A stretch of DNA of 64,000 nucleotides, taken from Brachybacterium sp. P6-10-X1. GTDB lineage: Bacteria > Actinomycetota > Actinomycetes > Actinomycetales > Dermabacteraceae. Where the stretch lies: contig NZ_CP017297.1 in assembly GCF_001969445.1 (NCBI RefSeq), forward strand, positions 1,798,001 through 1,862,000, written 5' to 3'. Both the position numbers and the translations under genes were made by a program. Below the pieces are notes generated by a model. That model was not told where the DNA came from. It did no database searches and was given only the letters and a program-made list of their open reading frames with translations. Each line of letters begins with the position of its first letter. The first letter of the stretch is position 1. This document shows, one piece after another, positions 54,619 to 64,000 of this stretch.

Positions 54619-54911
54619 TGCTCCCTCTTTCATCATTGAAACGGAGGATGTCCTGTCCAGGACGCGGCGCGACGTCGCACCGCTGGAGTCAGTATAGAAG
54701 CGCTCTGCTCACATCTGCACGAATATCGAGCCGTGTGGCCAAAAAGTTGCAAAAATGGCGCCGCTCGGCCGGAGCTGGGACGACTGCTCGGCCGTCCACA
54801 TGCACCGGCAGTCCCCTCGCGGGGGCGCGCGCCACACACTTCCCAGCACTTCCCACCGCGCACACACCCGCGGTCCAGCGGCTTCGCCGACTCCTGATCT
54901 ACGGTGGCACC
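54619..54911 (-). promoter_or_regulatory. ngcE promoter region with operator-like dyads
   Basis: On the minus strand TATACT (54691-54696) is a good -10 for ngcE. A 14-bp palindrome GTCCTG-TC-CAGGAC lies at 54650-54663, between the expected start point and the gene. Upstream, an unusually A/T-rich block at 54737-54759 reads GCCA-A4-GTTGCA-A5-TGGC-like sequence with GCCA/TGGC ends and a central TTGCAA. Either dyad could bind a sugar-responsive repressor. I found no DasR-type ACTGGTCTAGACCAGT site. Confidence 0.5.
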
Positions 54912-55973
54912 ATGAGCCAGCCACCGCAGTCCCCCTCTCCGCTGACAGCGCGGCTGTACGACCTGGAGTACCCGCGGTCCCTCGGGGTCTACAGCACGTA
55001 CCAGGAGGTGCAGACCGTCGTCGACACCCTCGCCGACAAGCACTTCCCGGTGCAGTCCACCCTGATCGTCGGCACCGACCTCAAGCTCATGGAGCGTGTG
55101 ACCGGCCGCAAGACCTGGGGCCGCATCATCGGCCAGGGCATCATGTCCGGCCTGTGGATGGGCCTGTTCCTCGGTATCCTGCTGTTCCTGATCACCTCCC
55201 CCAACAGCCTCTGGGTGGTGCTGACCAGCGTGCTGATGGGCATCGTGTTCTTCACGGTCTGGACCGCGGTGGGCCATCTGCTCACCGGCGGCAAGCGCGA
55301 CTTCACCTCGATGACCGCCACGATCCCCATGCAGTACGAGCTGCTCGTCGAGCACAAGCATGCCGAGCAGGCCCGTCATCTCCTGGCGGAGTCCGGGGCC
55401 GTGCCGATGACCTCCCCGCCACCGACCGCGTCGATGCCCGGCCACGACGCCGCAGGCCACCGCGGTGCCGGGAGTGCGGCCCCGCAGCAGTACGGCCAGG
55501 GACAGCTCGGTCAACGCCATGACCAGCAGCAATACGGCCAGCAGCAGTACGGCCAGCAGCAGTTCGGTCAGGGGCATTATGGTCAGCAGCGGTACGGCCA
55601 GGGCCAGTACGACCAAGGGCACGGACAGCAGCACGTCGGTCGCGGGAAGGTCGGTCAGGCACCGGGGCCCCAGGACGGCCAGGGCTCTCCCGCGTGGCCG
55701 GGGTCAGCCCCCGGACGGGCGACGGCACCCGAGCCGCAGTCCGGGCGTCCGTCGTACGGTCAGCCGACCATGCCCTCCCCCGCGAGCGCCGGGGAGGCCC
55801 CGCCCTCCCGAGCGAGCCGTCCGTCCTTCGGCCAGCCTGCCGGGACACCGCTGCGGGAGGACGAGCACCCCGCGGATCCCGCGGAGGGCCGGGACGTCCC
55901 GTCGGCACCCGACGCCTCCCGCCCCTCGAGCGATTCCCCGGCCGAGGACGACCCCTACCGCGGCTCCCGCTGA
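54912..55973 (+). CDS. General-stress-type membrane protein with Gln/Gly-rich tail
   Basis: 353 residues. The N-terminal part (about 20-165) resembles the general stress protein 17M-like domain of actinobacteria: SLGVYSTYQEVQTVVDTLAD, a Gly-rich hairpin of two transmembrane helices (about 76-96, 100-124), then TATIPMQYELLVEHKHAEQA. From residue 192 to 245 there are repeated QYGQ/QFGQ/RYGQ units, and the rest is Pro/Ser/Asp-rich. The tail is probably disordered and could drive self-association. It is divergent from ngcE. Confidence 0.82.
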   Translation: MSQPPQSPSPLTARLYDLEYPRSLGVYSTYQEVQTVVDTLADKHFPVQSTLIVGTDLKLMERVTGRKTWGRIIGQGIMSGLWMGLFLGILLFLITSPNSLWVVLTSVLMGIVFFTVWTAVGHLLTGGKRDFTSMTATIPMQYELLVEHKHAEQARHLLAESGAVPMTSPPPTASMPGHDAAGHRGAGSAAPQQYGQGQLGQRHDQQQYGQQQYGQQQFGQGHYGQQRYGQGQYDQGHGQQHVGRGKVGQAPGPQDGQGSPAWPGSAPGRATAPEPQSGRPSYGQPTMPSPASAGEAPPSRASRPSFGQPAGTPLREDEHPADPAEGRDVPSAPDASRPSSDSPAEDDPYRGSR

Positions 55974-56062
55974 CCCGTCCGAGGCATCGCCTCCGGCTCA
56001 GCGGGGACCCGCCCGCGGCGGCGGATTCGCCACCGCGGTGACGCCCCGGCTGACTGCTGCGC

Positions 56063-56091
56063 CCCCGTCCCGCCGTTCCGGCGGGGCGGGG
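56063..56091 (+). terminator. Terminator after the stress-type gene
   Basis: CCCCGTCCCGCC and GGCGGGGCGGGG pair over 12 bp with one G-U wobble and a 5-nt loop. TTCTCTT follows, giving a U-rich run in the plus direction. It lies 90 nt past the stop. Confidence 0.75.
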
Positions 56092-56296
56092 TTCTCTTCC
56101 TCCCACCCCGCCAGGCCTCGATCCCGACGGCCGGAACCGTGGAGACCGCAGCAGCGCACCGGCCGACCCGTCACGGGCCGGTGTTCCCATCCACGAACAC
56201 TCGGCGAGCACGCGCCGCCGGACAGGGCGCCGCGTGCTCGCCGGAAGCCGGTGGGAGCTCGCGGCTCCGGCGCAGGTGCACGGTGCCGGGATGCGA

Positions 56297-56332
56297 GAAG
56301 GCCCCGACCCGGATGTCCGGGTCGGGGCCTTC
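56297..56332 (-). terminator. Terminator of the str operon after tuf
   Basis: GAAGGCCCCGACCCGG and CCGGGTCGGGGCCTTC pair perfectly over 16 bp with an ATGT loop, 56 nt past the tuf stop. Confidence 0.85.
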
Positions 56333-56387
56333 GCCGATGCAGCGTCCCCAGGACGCGGTCACCGCTGCGGGGTCGCCCCCGCTCTGA

Positions 56388-57575
<1,188 letters not shown>

Positions 57576-57703
57576 GGTGGTGTCCTCCTAGGACTTCTTC
57601 TCGTGGTACTTCTGGATCGGGATCGGATCCCTCCCGGGAGGGGAGGACGTCCGATGGAAAGGCGGGGGACCAGGAGAAGGAGCCTACCTGCTCCCCCGTC
57701 TTC

Positions 57704-59851
57704 TCACTCGCCCCGGGTCTTCGCGACGATCTCCTCAGCGATGCTGGCGGGGACCTCCGCGTAGCTGTCGAACTGCATCGTGTACATCGCCCGGCCCTGG
57801 GTCCTGGACCGCAGGTCGCCGACGTAACCGAACATCTCCGACAGCGGGACGAGAGCACGGACGATCTTGACCCCGCTCGCGTCCTCCATCGACTGGACCT
57901 GACCTCGCCGGGAGTTCAGGTCGCCGATGACATCTCCCATGTACTCCTCCGGAGTACGGACCTCGACGTCCATGAGGGGCTCGAGGAGGACCGGCTTCGC
58001 CTGGCGAAGAGCCTCCTTGGCCGCCATGGAGCCGGCGATCTTGAACGCCATCTCCGAGGAGTCGACGTCGTGGAACGCCCCGTCGATCAGCTCCGCCTTC
58101 ACGTTCACGACCGGGTAGCCGGCCATGATGCCCGACTCGAGGGCACTCTGGATGCCCGCGTCCACGCTCGGGATGTACTCGCGCGGGATGCGGCCACCGG
58201 TGACCTTGTTGTCGAACTCGTAGAAGACGCCCTCTTCGGCATCGGTCAGCGGGCCGAAGGTGATCTGCACCTTCGCGAACTGGCCGGAGCCGCCGGTCTG
58301 CTTCTTGTGGGTGAAGTCGTACTTCTCCACGACGCGCTTGATGGTCTCGCGGTAGGCGACCTGCGGCTTGCCGATGTTCGCCTCGACGTTGAACTCGCGG
58401 CGCATGCGATCCACGAGGATGTCGAGGTGGAGCTCACCCATGCCGCGGATGACCGTCTGACCGGTCTCCTCGTCCAGCTGCACCTGGAAGGTCGGATCCT
58501 CCTTGGCGAGCTTCTGGATGGCCACACCCAGCTTCTCCTGGTCGCCCTTGGTCTTGGGCTCGATGGCCACCGAGATGACCGGCTCCGGGAAGCTCATGGA
58601 CTCCAGCTGGATCTGGTCGTTCGGATCCGTGAGCGTGTCGCCCGTGGTGGTGTCCTTGAGGCCGATGAAGGCGTAGATGTGGCCCGCGAAGGCCTCCTCC
58701 ACCGGGTTCTCCTTGTTGGAGTGCATCTGGAAGAGCTTGCCGACGCGCTCCTTCTTGCCGGTGGTGGCGTTGACGATCTGCTCGCCCTGCTTCACCTGGC
58801 CCGAGTACACGCGCACGTAGGTCAGCGAGCCGAAGAACGGGTGCGAGGAGACCTTGAACGCGAGGGCCGAGAAGGGCGCGTCCCAGTCGGCGCTGCGGGT
58901 CAGCTCGACGCTCTCGTCGTTCGGCTTGTGGCCCACCATGGCGGGCACGTCGAGCGGGGAGGGCAGGTAGTCGATGACACCGTCGAGCATGGGCTGGACG
59001 CCCTTGTTCTTGAAGGCGGTGCCGCAGAAGACCGGGTAGGCCTCGGAGTTGACGGTCAGGGCGCGGATGCCGGCCTTGAGCTCGGCGACCGAGAGGTCAC
59101 CTTCCTCGAGGTACTTCTCCATGAGCTCCTCGGAGCTCTCGGCGACGTCCTCGACGAGCTTGCCGCGGTACTCCGCGACGGTGTCGGCGAGGTCCTCGGG
59201 GATCGAGATCTCGCGCTGCCACTGACCGCGCGAGGGGTCACCCTTCTTGGAGTTGATCGCCGGCATGTCCTCCTCGAGCGTCTCGGGCCAGTCGTAGGCC
59301 TTCATCTCGACGAGGTCGACGATGCCGGTGAAGTCGTTCTCCGCACCGATCGGGACCTGCATGACCAGCGGCTTGGCGCCGAGGCGCTCCACGATGGTCC
59401 GGACGGTGAAGAAGAAGTCCGCACCGAGCTTGTCCATCTTGTTGACGAAGCAGACGCGCGGGACGTCGTACTTGTCGGCCTGGCGCCAGACGGTCTCCGA
59501 CTGGGGCTCCACGCCCTCCTTGCCGTCGAACACCGCGACGGCGCCGTCGAGCACGCGCAGCGAACGCTCCACCTCAACGGTGAAGTCGACGTGGCCGGGG
59601 GTGTCGATGATGTTGATCTGGTTGTCGTGCCAGTAGCAGGTGGTCGCGGCCGACGTGATCGTGATGCCGCGCTCCTTCTCCTGGTCCATCCAGTCCATGG
59701 TGCCGGCGCCGTCGTGGGTCTCGCCCATCTTGTAGTTCACGCCGGTGTAGAAGAGGATGCGCTCGGTGGTGGTGGTCTTGCCGGCATCGATGTGAGCCAT
59801 GATGCCGATGTTGCGGACCTTGTTCAGGTCACTGAGCACTGCGAGTGCCAC
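57704..59851 (-). CDS. fusA: Elongation factor G
   Basis: 715 residues. It has [20 protein letters not shown] (G1), [14 protein letters not shown] (G2), [20 protein letters not shown] (G3) and [12 protein letters not shown] (G4), with domains II-V to the end. EF-G drives translocation and ribosome recycling. The GTG at 59851 ([14 protein letters not shown]) follows GAAAGG; the frame stays open upstream to 59935 but that part is not conserved. Confidence 0.98.
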   Translation of the reverse strand: MALAVLSDLNKVRNIGIMAHIDAGKTTTTERILFYTGVNYKMGETHDGAGTMDWMDQEKERGITITSAATTCYWHDNQINIIDTPGHVDFTVEVERSLRVLDGAVAVFDGKEGVEPQSETVWRQADKYDVPRVCFVNKMDKLGADFFFTVRTIVERLGAKPLVMQVPIGAENDFTGIVDLVEMKAYDWPETLEEDMPAINSKKGDPSRGQWQREISIPEDLADTVAEYRGKLVEDVAESSEELMEKYLEEGDLSVAELKAGIRALTVNSEAYPVFCGTAFKNKGVQPMLDGVIDYLPSPLDVPAMVGHKPNDESVELTRSADWDAPFSALAFKVSSHPFFGSLTYVRVYSGQVKQGEQIVNATTGKKERVGKLFQMHSNKENPVEEAFAGHIYAFIGLKDTTTGDTLTDPNDQIQLESMSFPEPVISVAIEPKTKGDQEKLGVAIQKLAKEDPTFQVQLDEETGQTVIRGMGELHLDILVDRMRREFNVEANIGKPQVAYRETIKRVVEKYDFTHKKQTGGSGQFAKVQITFGPLTDAEEGVFYEFDNKVTGGRIPREYIPSVDAGIQSALESGIMAGYPVVNVKAELIDGAFHDVDSSEMAFKIAGSMAAKEALRQAKPVLLEPLMDVEVRTPEEYMGDVIGDLNSRRGQVQSMEDASGVKIVRALVPLSEMFGYVGDLRSRTQGRAMYTMQFDSYAEVPASIAEEIVAKTRGE

Positions 59852-59941
59852 GGGCTTGAGCCTTTCTGGAGAACGGAAGCTGGTCGACGTGCCGGAGGGC
59901 AGTCGGTGGGGCCCACCCGTGAAGGAGGACCCCACCTGAAC

Positions 59942-60412
59942 TCACCAGCGGTAGTGCGCGAAGGCCCGGTTGGACTCGGCCATCTTGTGAGTGTCCTCGC
60001 GACGCTTCACCGCGGCACCGAGGCCGTTGGAGGCGTCGAGGATCTCGTTCATCAGACGCTCGGTCATGCTGTTCTCGCGACGGGCGCGGGAGTAACTGAC
60101 GAGCCAGCGCAGCGCCAACGTGGTGGCACGGCCGGGCTTGACCTCGATCGGGACCTGGTAGGTCGCCCCGCCGACGCGGCGGGAGCGGACCTCGAGGGAT
60201 GGCCGAATGTTGTCCAGCGCCTTCTTCAGGGTGACGACGGGATCCTGACCGTTCTTCTCACGGGCGCCCTCGAGGGCGTCGTACACGATCCCCTCGGCGA
60301 CGGTCTTCTTGCCGTCCAGGAGGATCTTGTTGATGAGCTGCGTGACGATCGGCGAGCCGAAGACGGGGTCGACGGCCAGCGGGCGCTTGGGAGCGGGGCC
60401 CTTACGAGGCAT
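59942..60412 (-). CDS. rpsG: 30S ribosomal protein S7
   Basis: 156 residues, starting [20 protein letters not shown] and containing [20 protein letters not shown] and [20 protein letters not shown]. It nucleates the 30S head. Its start overlaps the rpsL stop by one base. Confidence 0.98.
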   Translation of the reverse strand: MPRKGPAPKRPLAVDPVFGSPIVTQLINKILLDGKKTVAEGIVYDALEGAREKNGQDPVVTLKKALDNIRPSLEVRSRRVGGATYQVPIEVKPGRATTLALRWLVSYSRARRENSMTERLMNEILDASNGLGAAVKRREDTHKMAESNRAFAHYRW

Positions 60413-60786
60413 TACTTCTTCTCCTTCTTGGCGCCGTAGTGGGAGCGAGCCTGCTTGCGGCCCTTCACTGCCTGGGTGTCGAGCGCGCCGCGGACGATCT
60501 TGTAGCGCACACCGGGGAGGTCCTTCACACGACCGCCGCGGACGAGCACGATCGAGTGCTCCTGGAGGTTGTGGCCCTCACCGGGGATGTACGCGGTGAC
60601 CTCGACGCCGGTGGACAGGCGCACGCGGGCGATCTTCCGCAGCGCCGAGTTCGGCTTCTTGGGGGTCTGGGTGTAAACGCGCGTGCAGACGCCGCGGCGC
60701 TGGGGGGACCCCTTGAGCGCGGGCGTGCTGGAGGACCCGGACCTGGCGTCCCGTCCCTTGCGCACCAACTGCTGGATAGTGGGCAC
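60412..60786 (-). CDS. rpsL: 30S ribosomal protein S12
   Basis: 124 residues, starting [14 protein letters not shown] and containing [18 protein letters not shown] and [16 protein letters not shown]. Lys43 and Lys88, the classical streptomycin-resistance positions, are both wild type, so no target-based resistance is indicated. It is the first gene of the str operon. Confidence 0.99.
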   Translation of the reverse strand: MPTIQQLVRKGRDARSGSSSTPALKGSPQRRGVCTRVYTQTPKKPNSALRKIARVRLSTGVEVTAYIPGEGHNLQEHSIVLVRGGRVKDLPGVRYKIVRGALDTQAVKGRKQARSHYGAKKEKK

Positions 60787-61112
60787 AGCTACTCTTCCTG
60801 TTCAGCCCTCGGCGCTGTTGGCACCGAAGGATCGACTTCTTCGACCGCTCCCGCGGCCGGCGACCCGATGCACCGTCCCCACGCCCGGGGAACGCCGGCG
60901 GATCGACCCGCCCGTCAGGTGATGGCACCTGCCGGGCGTCCTGGAGGACCGTGATCGGTGCCCGCGGGCGGTGCCGGGCATGGCAGCCGTCCCGCATTCG
61001 GGCACACCGCGAGGATCCGCTCCTCGCGGGGGACACCCTCCGCGACCTCCCCGCAGGGTGATCGCGGGACTCGTCCCGGGTCACGACCAGAGGGCACTCC
61101 GGACGCAGTGGC

Positions 61113-61142
61113 AGTCTACTGAGGCGCGCCGCATGGGGTCAA
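61113..61142 (-). promoter_or_regulatory. Promoter of the rpsL-rpsG-fusA-tuf operon
   Basis: On the minus strand TTGACC (61137-61142) and TAGACT (61113-61118) are separated by 18 bp. Both hexamers are close to the actinobacterial housekeeping-sigma consensus (TTGACA / TANNNT). The predicted start near 61106 gives a leader of about 320 nt. Confidence 0.75.
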
Positions 61143-61217
61143 AGCTTCTGGGGCGTTCCGACGCAGATCACATGACGACGTATGTCCTGGGCGTGTCCCC
61201 GGCCCGGTCCATCCACG

Positions 61218-61252
61218 CACGAGCGCGCCGCGATGATCGCGGCGCGCTCGTG
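61218..61252 (-). terminator. Terminator after rpf
   Basis: CACGAGCGCGCCGCGAT and ATCGCGGCGCGCTCGTG are perfectly complementary over 17 bp around a single base, so the real loop is several bases wide. It lies about 65 nt past the rpf stop and upstream of the str promoter, which isolates the two units. Confidence 0.85.
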
Positions 61253-61316
61253 GCGTACACGTCGGCGGCAGATCGGCCCCGTCAGGGGCGAGGGCCGCCG
61301 GATCGGTCGGTACCGT

Positions 61317-62564
61317 TCAGCGGATCCCGAGCTGGGAGGTGCAGGAGGGCCATGCGCCCCAGCCCTGGGTGGCCTGGACGTTCTTGGCCACGGCGATCTG
61401 CTGTGCGCGGCTCGCCTGATGGGCCACCGGGGCGTACTGCCCGCCGCCGAAGGCCTGCCAGGTGGACTTGGTGAACTGCAGGCCGCCGGAGAACCCGTTG
61501 CCCGTGTTGATCGACCAGTCGCCGCCGGACTCGCACTGGGCCAGACGGTCCCAGACCGACCCGCTGGGAGCTGCCGGGGCGGAGGCGCCGGTGTTCCCGG
61601 ACTCGGAGGTGGACTCACGCTCGGAGCTGCGCGAGGACGAGCTCTCGGAGCGGGAGGAGTCCGAGGAGTCGGAGGAGTCCGAGGACGAATCCGAGCTCTG
61701 CTCCTGCGGCTCGGGCTCGGGCTCGGGCTCGGGCGCCGGCTTGGTCCCCTTGGCCACGACCTCGTCGACGGGCTCGGAGGTGACCTTCTCCGAGACCAGC
61801 TCGGAGTCGGTGACCTCGCCGTCGACGACGGTGTCGGTGTAGACCTTCTCCGTCGTGCCCTTCTTGCCCTCCGTGGTGACCTCGGTCTTGCCCTCGAGCA
61901 GATCGTCGTCCTCGACCGTCTTGGTCTCGAACGGGATGGACTCGGTCTCGGTGCGCTCCTTCTCGCGGATGCGCTGGACGGTGATGGTCGCGCCGTCCTC
62001 GAGGATCGAGTCGCGGTCGACGGAGGCCTTGTCGGTGTCCTCGATGTCGCCGAGGACCTTCTTCATGGCCTCGTCGACGGTCAGCGCCGTCACGTCGAAG
62101 GTGTCCTGGCCGCGGGCACCCTTGAAGGTGACGGTCTTGCGGGTGACGACATTGATGTGCGCGGAGTCGTCCGGCAGCTCGGTCTCGGGTTCCGGGCTGA
62201 CCCGAGCGCCCTCGGCCTCGTAGTCCACGTCCTCGAGGGCGTCTCCGACGGTGTCACCGGTGGTGAGGAGCTTCTGGTCCTCGCCGTCGATGGTGACGGT
62301 CACCGGCGTGCGATGGACGACCTGGATCTCCATGCCGTCGGTGACGGTCTCCCCCAGGTCCGGGACCACGAGATCGGTGTCCGTGACCTCGATGCCCTGC
62401 GCCTGCAGCAGCTCGGCGACCGTCGGACTGAAGGTGCGCACGGTCGACTGCTCGCCGTACACGGTCACCGCCGCCTCGTTGGACATGGCGAAGGCGGTGC
62501 CCCCACCGCCCAGACCGACGACGCACACGGTCGCGGCCGCGACGATCCACGGAGTCTTCTTCAC
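61317..62564 (-). CDS. Resuscitation-promoting factor, RpfB-like
   Basis: 415 residues. It starts at GTG ([20 protein letters not shown], a signal or anchor helix), with AGGTGG upstream. Three DUF348 repeats span about residues 30-190, a G5 domain about 195-275 ([20 protein letters not shown]), then a Pro-Glu and Ser-rich linker of about 60 residues. The C-terminal Rpf lysozyme-like domain reads [20 protein letters not shown], with the catalytic Glu in CESGG. Rpf proteins cleave peptidoglycan and promote growth resumption. It sits between rpoC and the str operon. Confidence 0.93.
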   Translation of the reverse strand: MKKTPWIVAAATVCVVGLGGGGTAFAMSNEAAVTVYGEQSTVRTFSPTVAELLQAQGIEVTDTDLVVPDLGETVTDGMEIQVVHRTPVTVTIDGEDQKLLTTGDTVGDALEDVDYEAEGARVSPEPETELPDDSAHINVVTRKTVTFKGARGQDTFDVTALTVDEAMKKVLGDIEDTDKASVDRDSILEDGATITVQRIREKERTETESIPFETKTVEDDDLLEGKTEVTTEGKKGTTEKVYTDTVVDGEVTDSELVSEKVTSEPVDEVVAKGTKPAPEPEPEPEPQEQSSDSSSDSSDSSDSSRSESSSSRSSERESTSESGNTGASAPAAPSGSVWDRLAQCESGGDWSINTGNGFSGGLQFTKSTWQAFGGGQYAPVAHQASRAQQIAVAKNVQATQGWGAWPSCTSQLGIR

Positions 62565-62939
62565 TGTTCCACCTGTTCTCTGCCACCCCTCGGCGGCCCT
62601 CGTTCCTCGAGCACATGTGCCCCGGGGACGGGGCCAGGAGTCCCGGCGCGAGCGCGCTGCCGATGTCGGAGCGCTGCGGGAAGGTCGCGGGAACTGCCGT
62701 GTTCCATGGTTCCGTGCCGCGCCCGCGCCGGGGAAGGCCGACACCCAGACTTTGGGCAAGGGCCCAAGAGGTCTTTACCCTCCCGTGAACATCCGAGTCC
62801 TCCAGGTCACGTCAGCGCCCGCTGTGCACTCACTGGGCGTGGTGCGGGACACGCGACGAGGGGCGGCCCCACCGTGTGGTGGGACCGCCCCTCGTCGTGG
62901 TGCCGAGGTGCCGAACGGCCCCTCAGCGCTCCTGGCGAC
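62565..62939. other. rpf upstream region
   Basis: The 375 bp between rpoC and rpf contain the rpoC terminator (62854-62897) and a small hairpin TTGGGC/GCCCAA (62752-62767). Actinobacterial rpf genes are often led by a c-di-AMP (ydaO) riboswitch, but I could not find its conserved GGGGTGAAT-type segments here. The leader remains unassigned. Confidence 0.4.
62854..62897 (-). terminator. Terminator of the rpoBC operon
   Basis: Arms 62854-62872 (CGACGAGGGGCGG-C-CCCAC) and 62879-62897 pair over 19 positions with one mismatch and a 6-nt loop, 43 nt past the rpoC stop. There is no U-tract. Confidence 0.85.
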
Positions 62940-64000
62940 TCAGCGGAAGTCGGTGCGGAACGGGTCGGCGTAGTCGATGTCGTCGAGGTTGACGGCACCG
63001 GTCTGCCCGAAGCCGGAGAAGTCCAGCTCGTCGTAGCCGGGCACCTGGTACATCTGCGCCTTGGCCTCGTCGGTGGGCTCGACCGCGATGCGACGGAACC
63101 GCGACAGGCCGGTGCCCGCCGGGATGAGCTTGCCGATGATGACGTTCTCCTTGAGCCCCATGAGCTGATCGCTCTTGCGGTTCAGGGCGGCCTCGGTGAG
63201 CACGCGGGTGGTCTCCTGGAAGGAGGCCGCCGACAGCCACGACTCGGTCGCCAGCGACGCCTTGGTGATGCCCATCAGCTCCGGACGGCCCGAGGCCGGC
63301 TGGCCGCCCTCGGACAGGATCCGCCGGTTCTCGCGCTCGAAGATGACCCGCTCGGCGAAGTCGCCGGGCAGCAGGTCGGTGTCACCGGATTCGATGATCG
63401 TCACGCGACGCAGCATCTGGCGCACGATGACCTCGATGTGCTTGGCGTGGATGTCCACACCCTGGCTGATGTACACCTTCTGCACCTCATCCACCAGGTG
63501 CTGCTGCACCGTCCGCGGGCCGAGGATGCGCAGGACCTGCTTGGGATCGACCGAGCCCTGGCAGAGCTGCTGGCCGACGGCGACGTGGTCGCCGTCCGCG
63601 ATCAGCAGGGTGACGCGCTTGGAGACCGTGTAGGTCACGGGGTCCGAGCCGTCGTCCGGGGTCACGGTGATCCGGCGCTGCTTGTCGTTCTCCTCGATCT
63701 CCGCGCGACCGGCGAACTCCGAGATCGGCGCGAAGCCGGCCGGGGTCCGGGCCTCGAAGAGCTCCTGGATACGGGGCAGACCGTGCGTGATGTCGCCGTC
63801 CGCGCTGGCCACGCCACCGGAGTGGAAGGTACGCATGGTCAGCTGGGTGCCGGGCTCACCGATGGACTGGGCCGCGACGATGCCGACGGCCTCGCCGATG
63901 TCGACCAGCTGGCCGGTCGCGAGCGACTTGCCGTAGCACTTGGCGCAGGTGCCCACTGCGGAGTCACAGGTCAGCACGGAGCGGACCTTGAGCTCGCGCA
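62940..64000 (-). CDS. rpoC: RNA polymerase beta' subunit, C-terminal part (5' end outside window)
   Basis: The last 353 codons are present, open to the right edge. [20 protein letters not shown] holds the end of the second zinc-binding Cys cluster. [20 protein letters not shown], followed by TFHSGG, is the conserved bridge-helix/trigger-loop region. Further on are [19 protein letters not shown] and [19 protein letters not shown] segments typical of the C-terminus. It ends with TGA at 62940. Confidence 0.98.
   Translation of the reverse strand, partial: RELKVRSVLTCDSAVGTCAKCYGKSLATGQLVDIGEAVGIVAAQSIGEPGTQLTMRTFHSGGVASADGDITHGLPRIQELFEARTPAGFAPISEFAGRAEIEENDKQRRITVTPDDGSDPVTYTVSKRVTLLIADGDHVAVGQQLCQGSVDPKQVLRILGPRTVQQHLVDEVQKVYISQGVDIHAKHIEVIVRQMLRRVTIIESGDTDLLPGDFAERVIFERENRRILSEGGQPASGRPELMGITKASLATESWLSAASFQETTRVLTEAALNRKSDQLMGLKENVIIGKLIPAGTGLSRFRRIAVEPTDEAKAQMYQVPGYDELDFSGFGQTGAVNLDDIDYADPFRTDFR

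Larger units (their letters stand above)
55974..56387. other. Convergent interval between the stress gene and tuf
   Basis: The interval contains one hairpin for each converging gene (56063-56091 and 56297-56332). The remaining sequence shows no supported gene on either strand. Confidence 0.6.
60787..61316. other. str operon leader and rpf 3' region
   Basis: This 530-bp interval contains the str promoter (61113-61142), an untranslated leader of about 320 nt before rpsL, and the rpf terminator (61218-61252). I saw no supported gene. Such a long rpsL leader might contain further control structure, but I could not recognise any known element. Confidence 0.6.

Noticed and set aside
54619..54911. 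DasR-type operator for the GlcNAc transporter
   Set aside because: No sequence resembling ACTGGTCTAGACCAGT is present; the dyads seen have different sequence.
58070..60439. A 789-codon plus-strand open frame opposite fusA and rpsG
   Set aside because: It is the shadow of EF-G and S7 on the minus strand, with Leu/Val/Asp/Gly-rich composition and no recognisable domain.
62565..62850. Possible c-di-AMP (ydaO) riboswitch before rpf
   Set aside because: The position fits what is known for actinobacterial rpf genes, but I could not find the conserved GGGGTGAAT and related blocks, so I did not annotate it.

Overview
The window is high-GC chromosomal DNA from an actinobacterium. Gene content, GC-ending codons, a zinc-type S14, a C+ type L36, a resuscitation-promoting factor, purS and an NgcEFG transporter all point to the order Micrococcales. 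The overall look suggests Brachybacterium or another member of Dermabacteraceae, but I cannot confirm a genus by eye. I saw no tRNA or rRNA gene, CRISPR array, insertion sequence or phage gene.

Region 1 (1-8.5 kb) is accessory. It holds a ykoF-type thiamine/HMP-binding gene behind a clear TPP riboswitch, an MBL-fold hydrolase and a pcm-type methyltransferase, an SDR with an XRE-type regulator, a decayed TetR remnant, a TetR/DHA2 efflux pair around a 30-bp dyad, and a nitronate monooxygenase. Region 2 (9.0-12.8 kb) is a copper-resistance operon, copZ-ydhK-copA-csoR, preceded by four CsoR-like 17-bp sites. Region 3 (13-32.4 kb) carries a GNAT gene, a frameshifted kup, purS-purQ, an rRNA-type methyltransferase with a pirin, a serine hydrolase, a TipA-like MerR regulator and a nucleoside hydrolase. 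It continues with a fatty-acid cluster (MaoC hydratase, FabG4-type reductase, thiolase, divergent TetR, acyl-CoA dehydrogenase/oxidase), and purL follows 13 kb away from purQ.

Region 4 (32.6-50.8 kb, minus strand) is the ribosomal-protein superoperon. In transcription order it runs rpsJ-rplC-rplD-rplW-rplB-rpsS-rplV-rpsC-rplP-rpmC-rpsQ, then rplN-rplX-rplE-rpsN-rpsH-rplF-rplR-rpsE-rpmD-rplO-secY-adk-map-infA-rpmJ-rpsM-rpsK-rpoA-rplQ. Two things are unusual. A 1.7-kb island with an opposite-strand gene, tandem repeats and a duplicated hairpin element splits S10 from spc between rpsQ and rplN. L4 also carries a C-terminal sunset-like domain. rpsD is not between rpsK and rpoA.

Region 5 (51-64 kb) has ngcEFG (N-acetylglucosamine/chitobiose uptake, no ATPase gene), a membrane stress-type protein with a Gln/Gly-rich tail, the str operon rpsL-rpsG-fusA-tuf with a recognisable promoter, an Rpf gene, and the 3' end of rpoC. 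Strong GC-rich hairpins, mostly without U-tracts, mark most operon ends.
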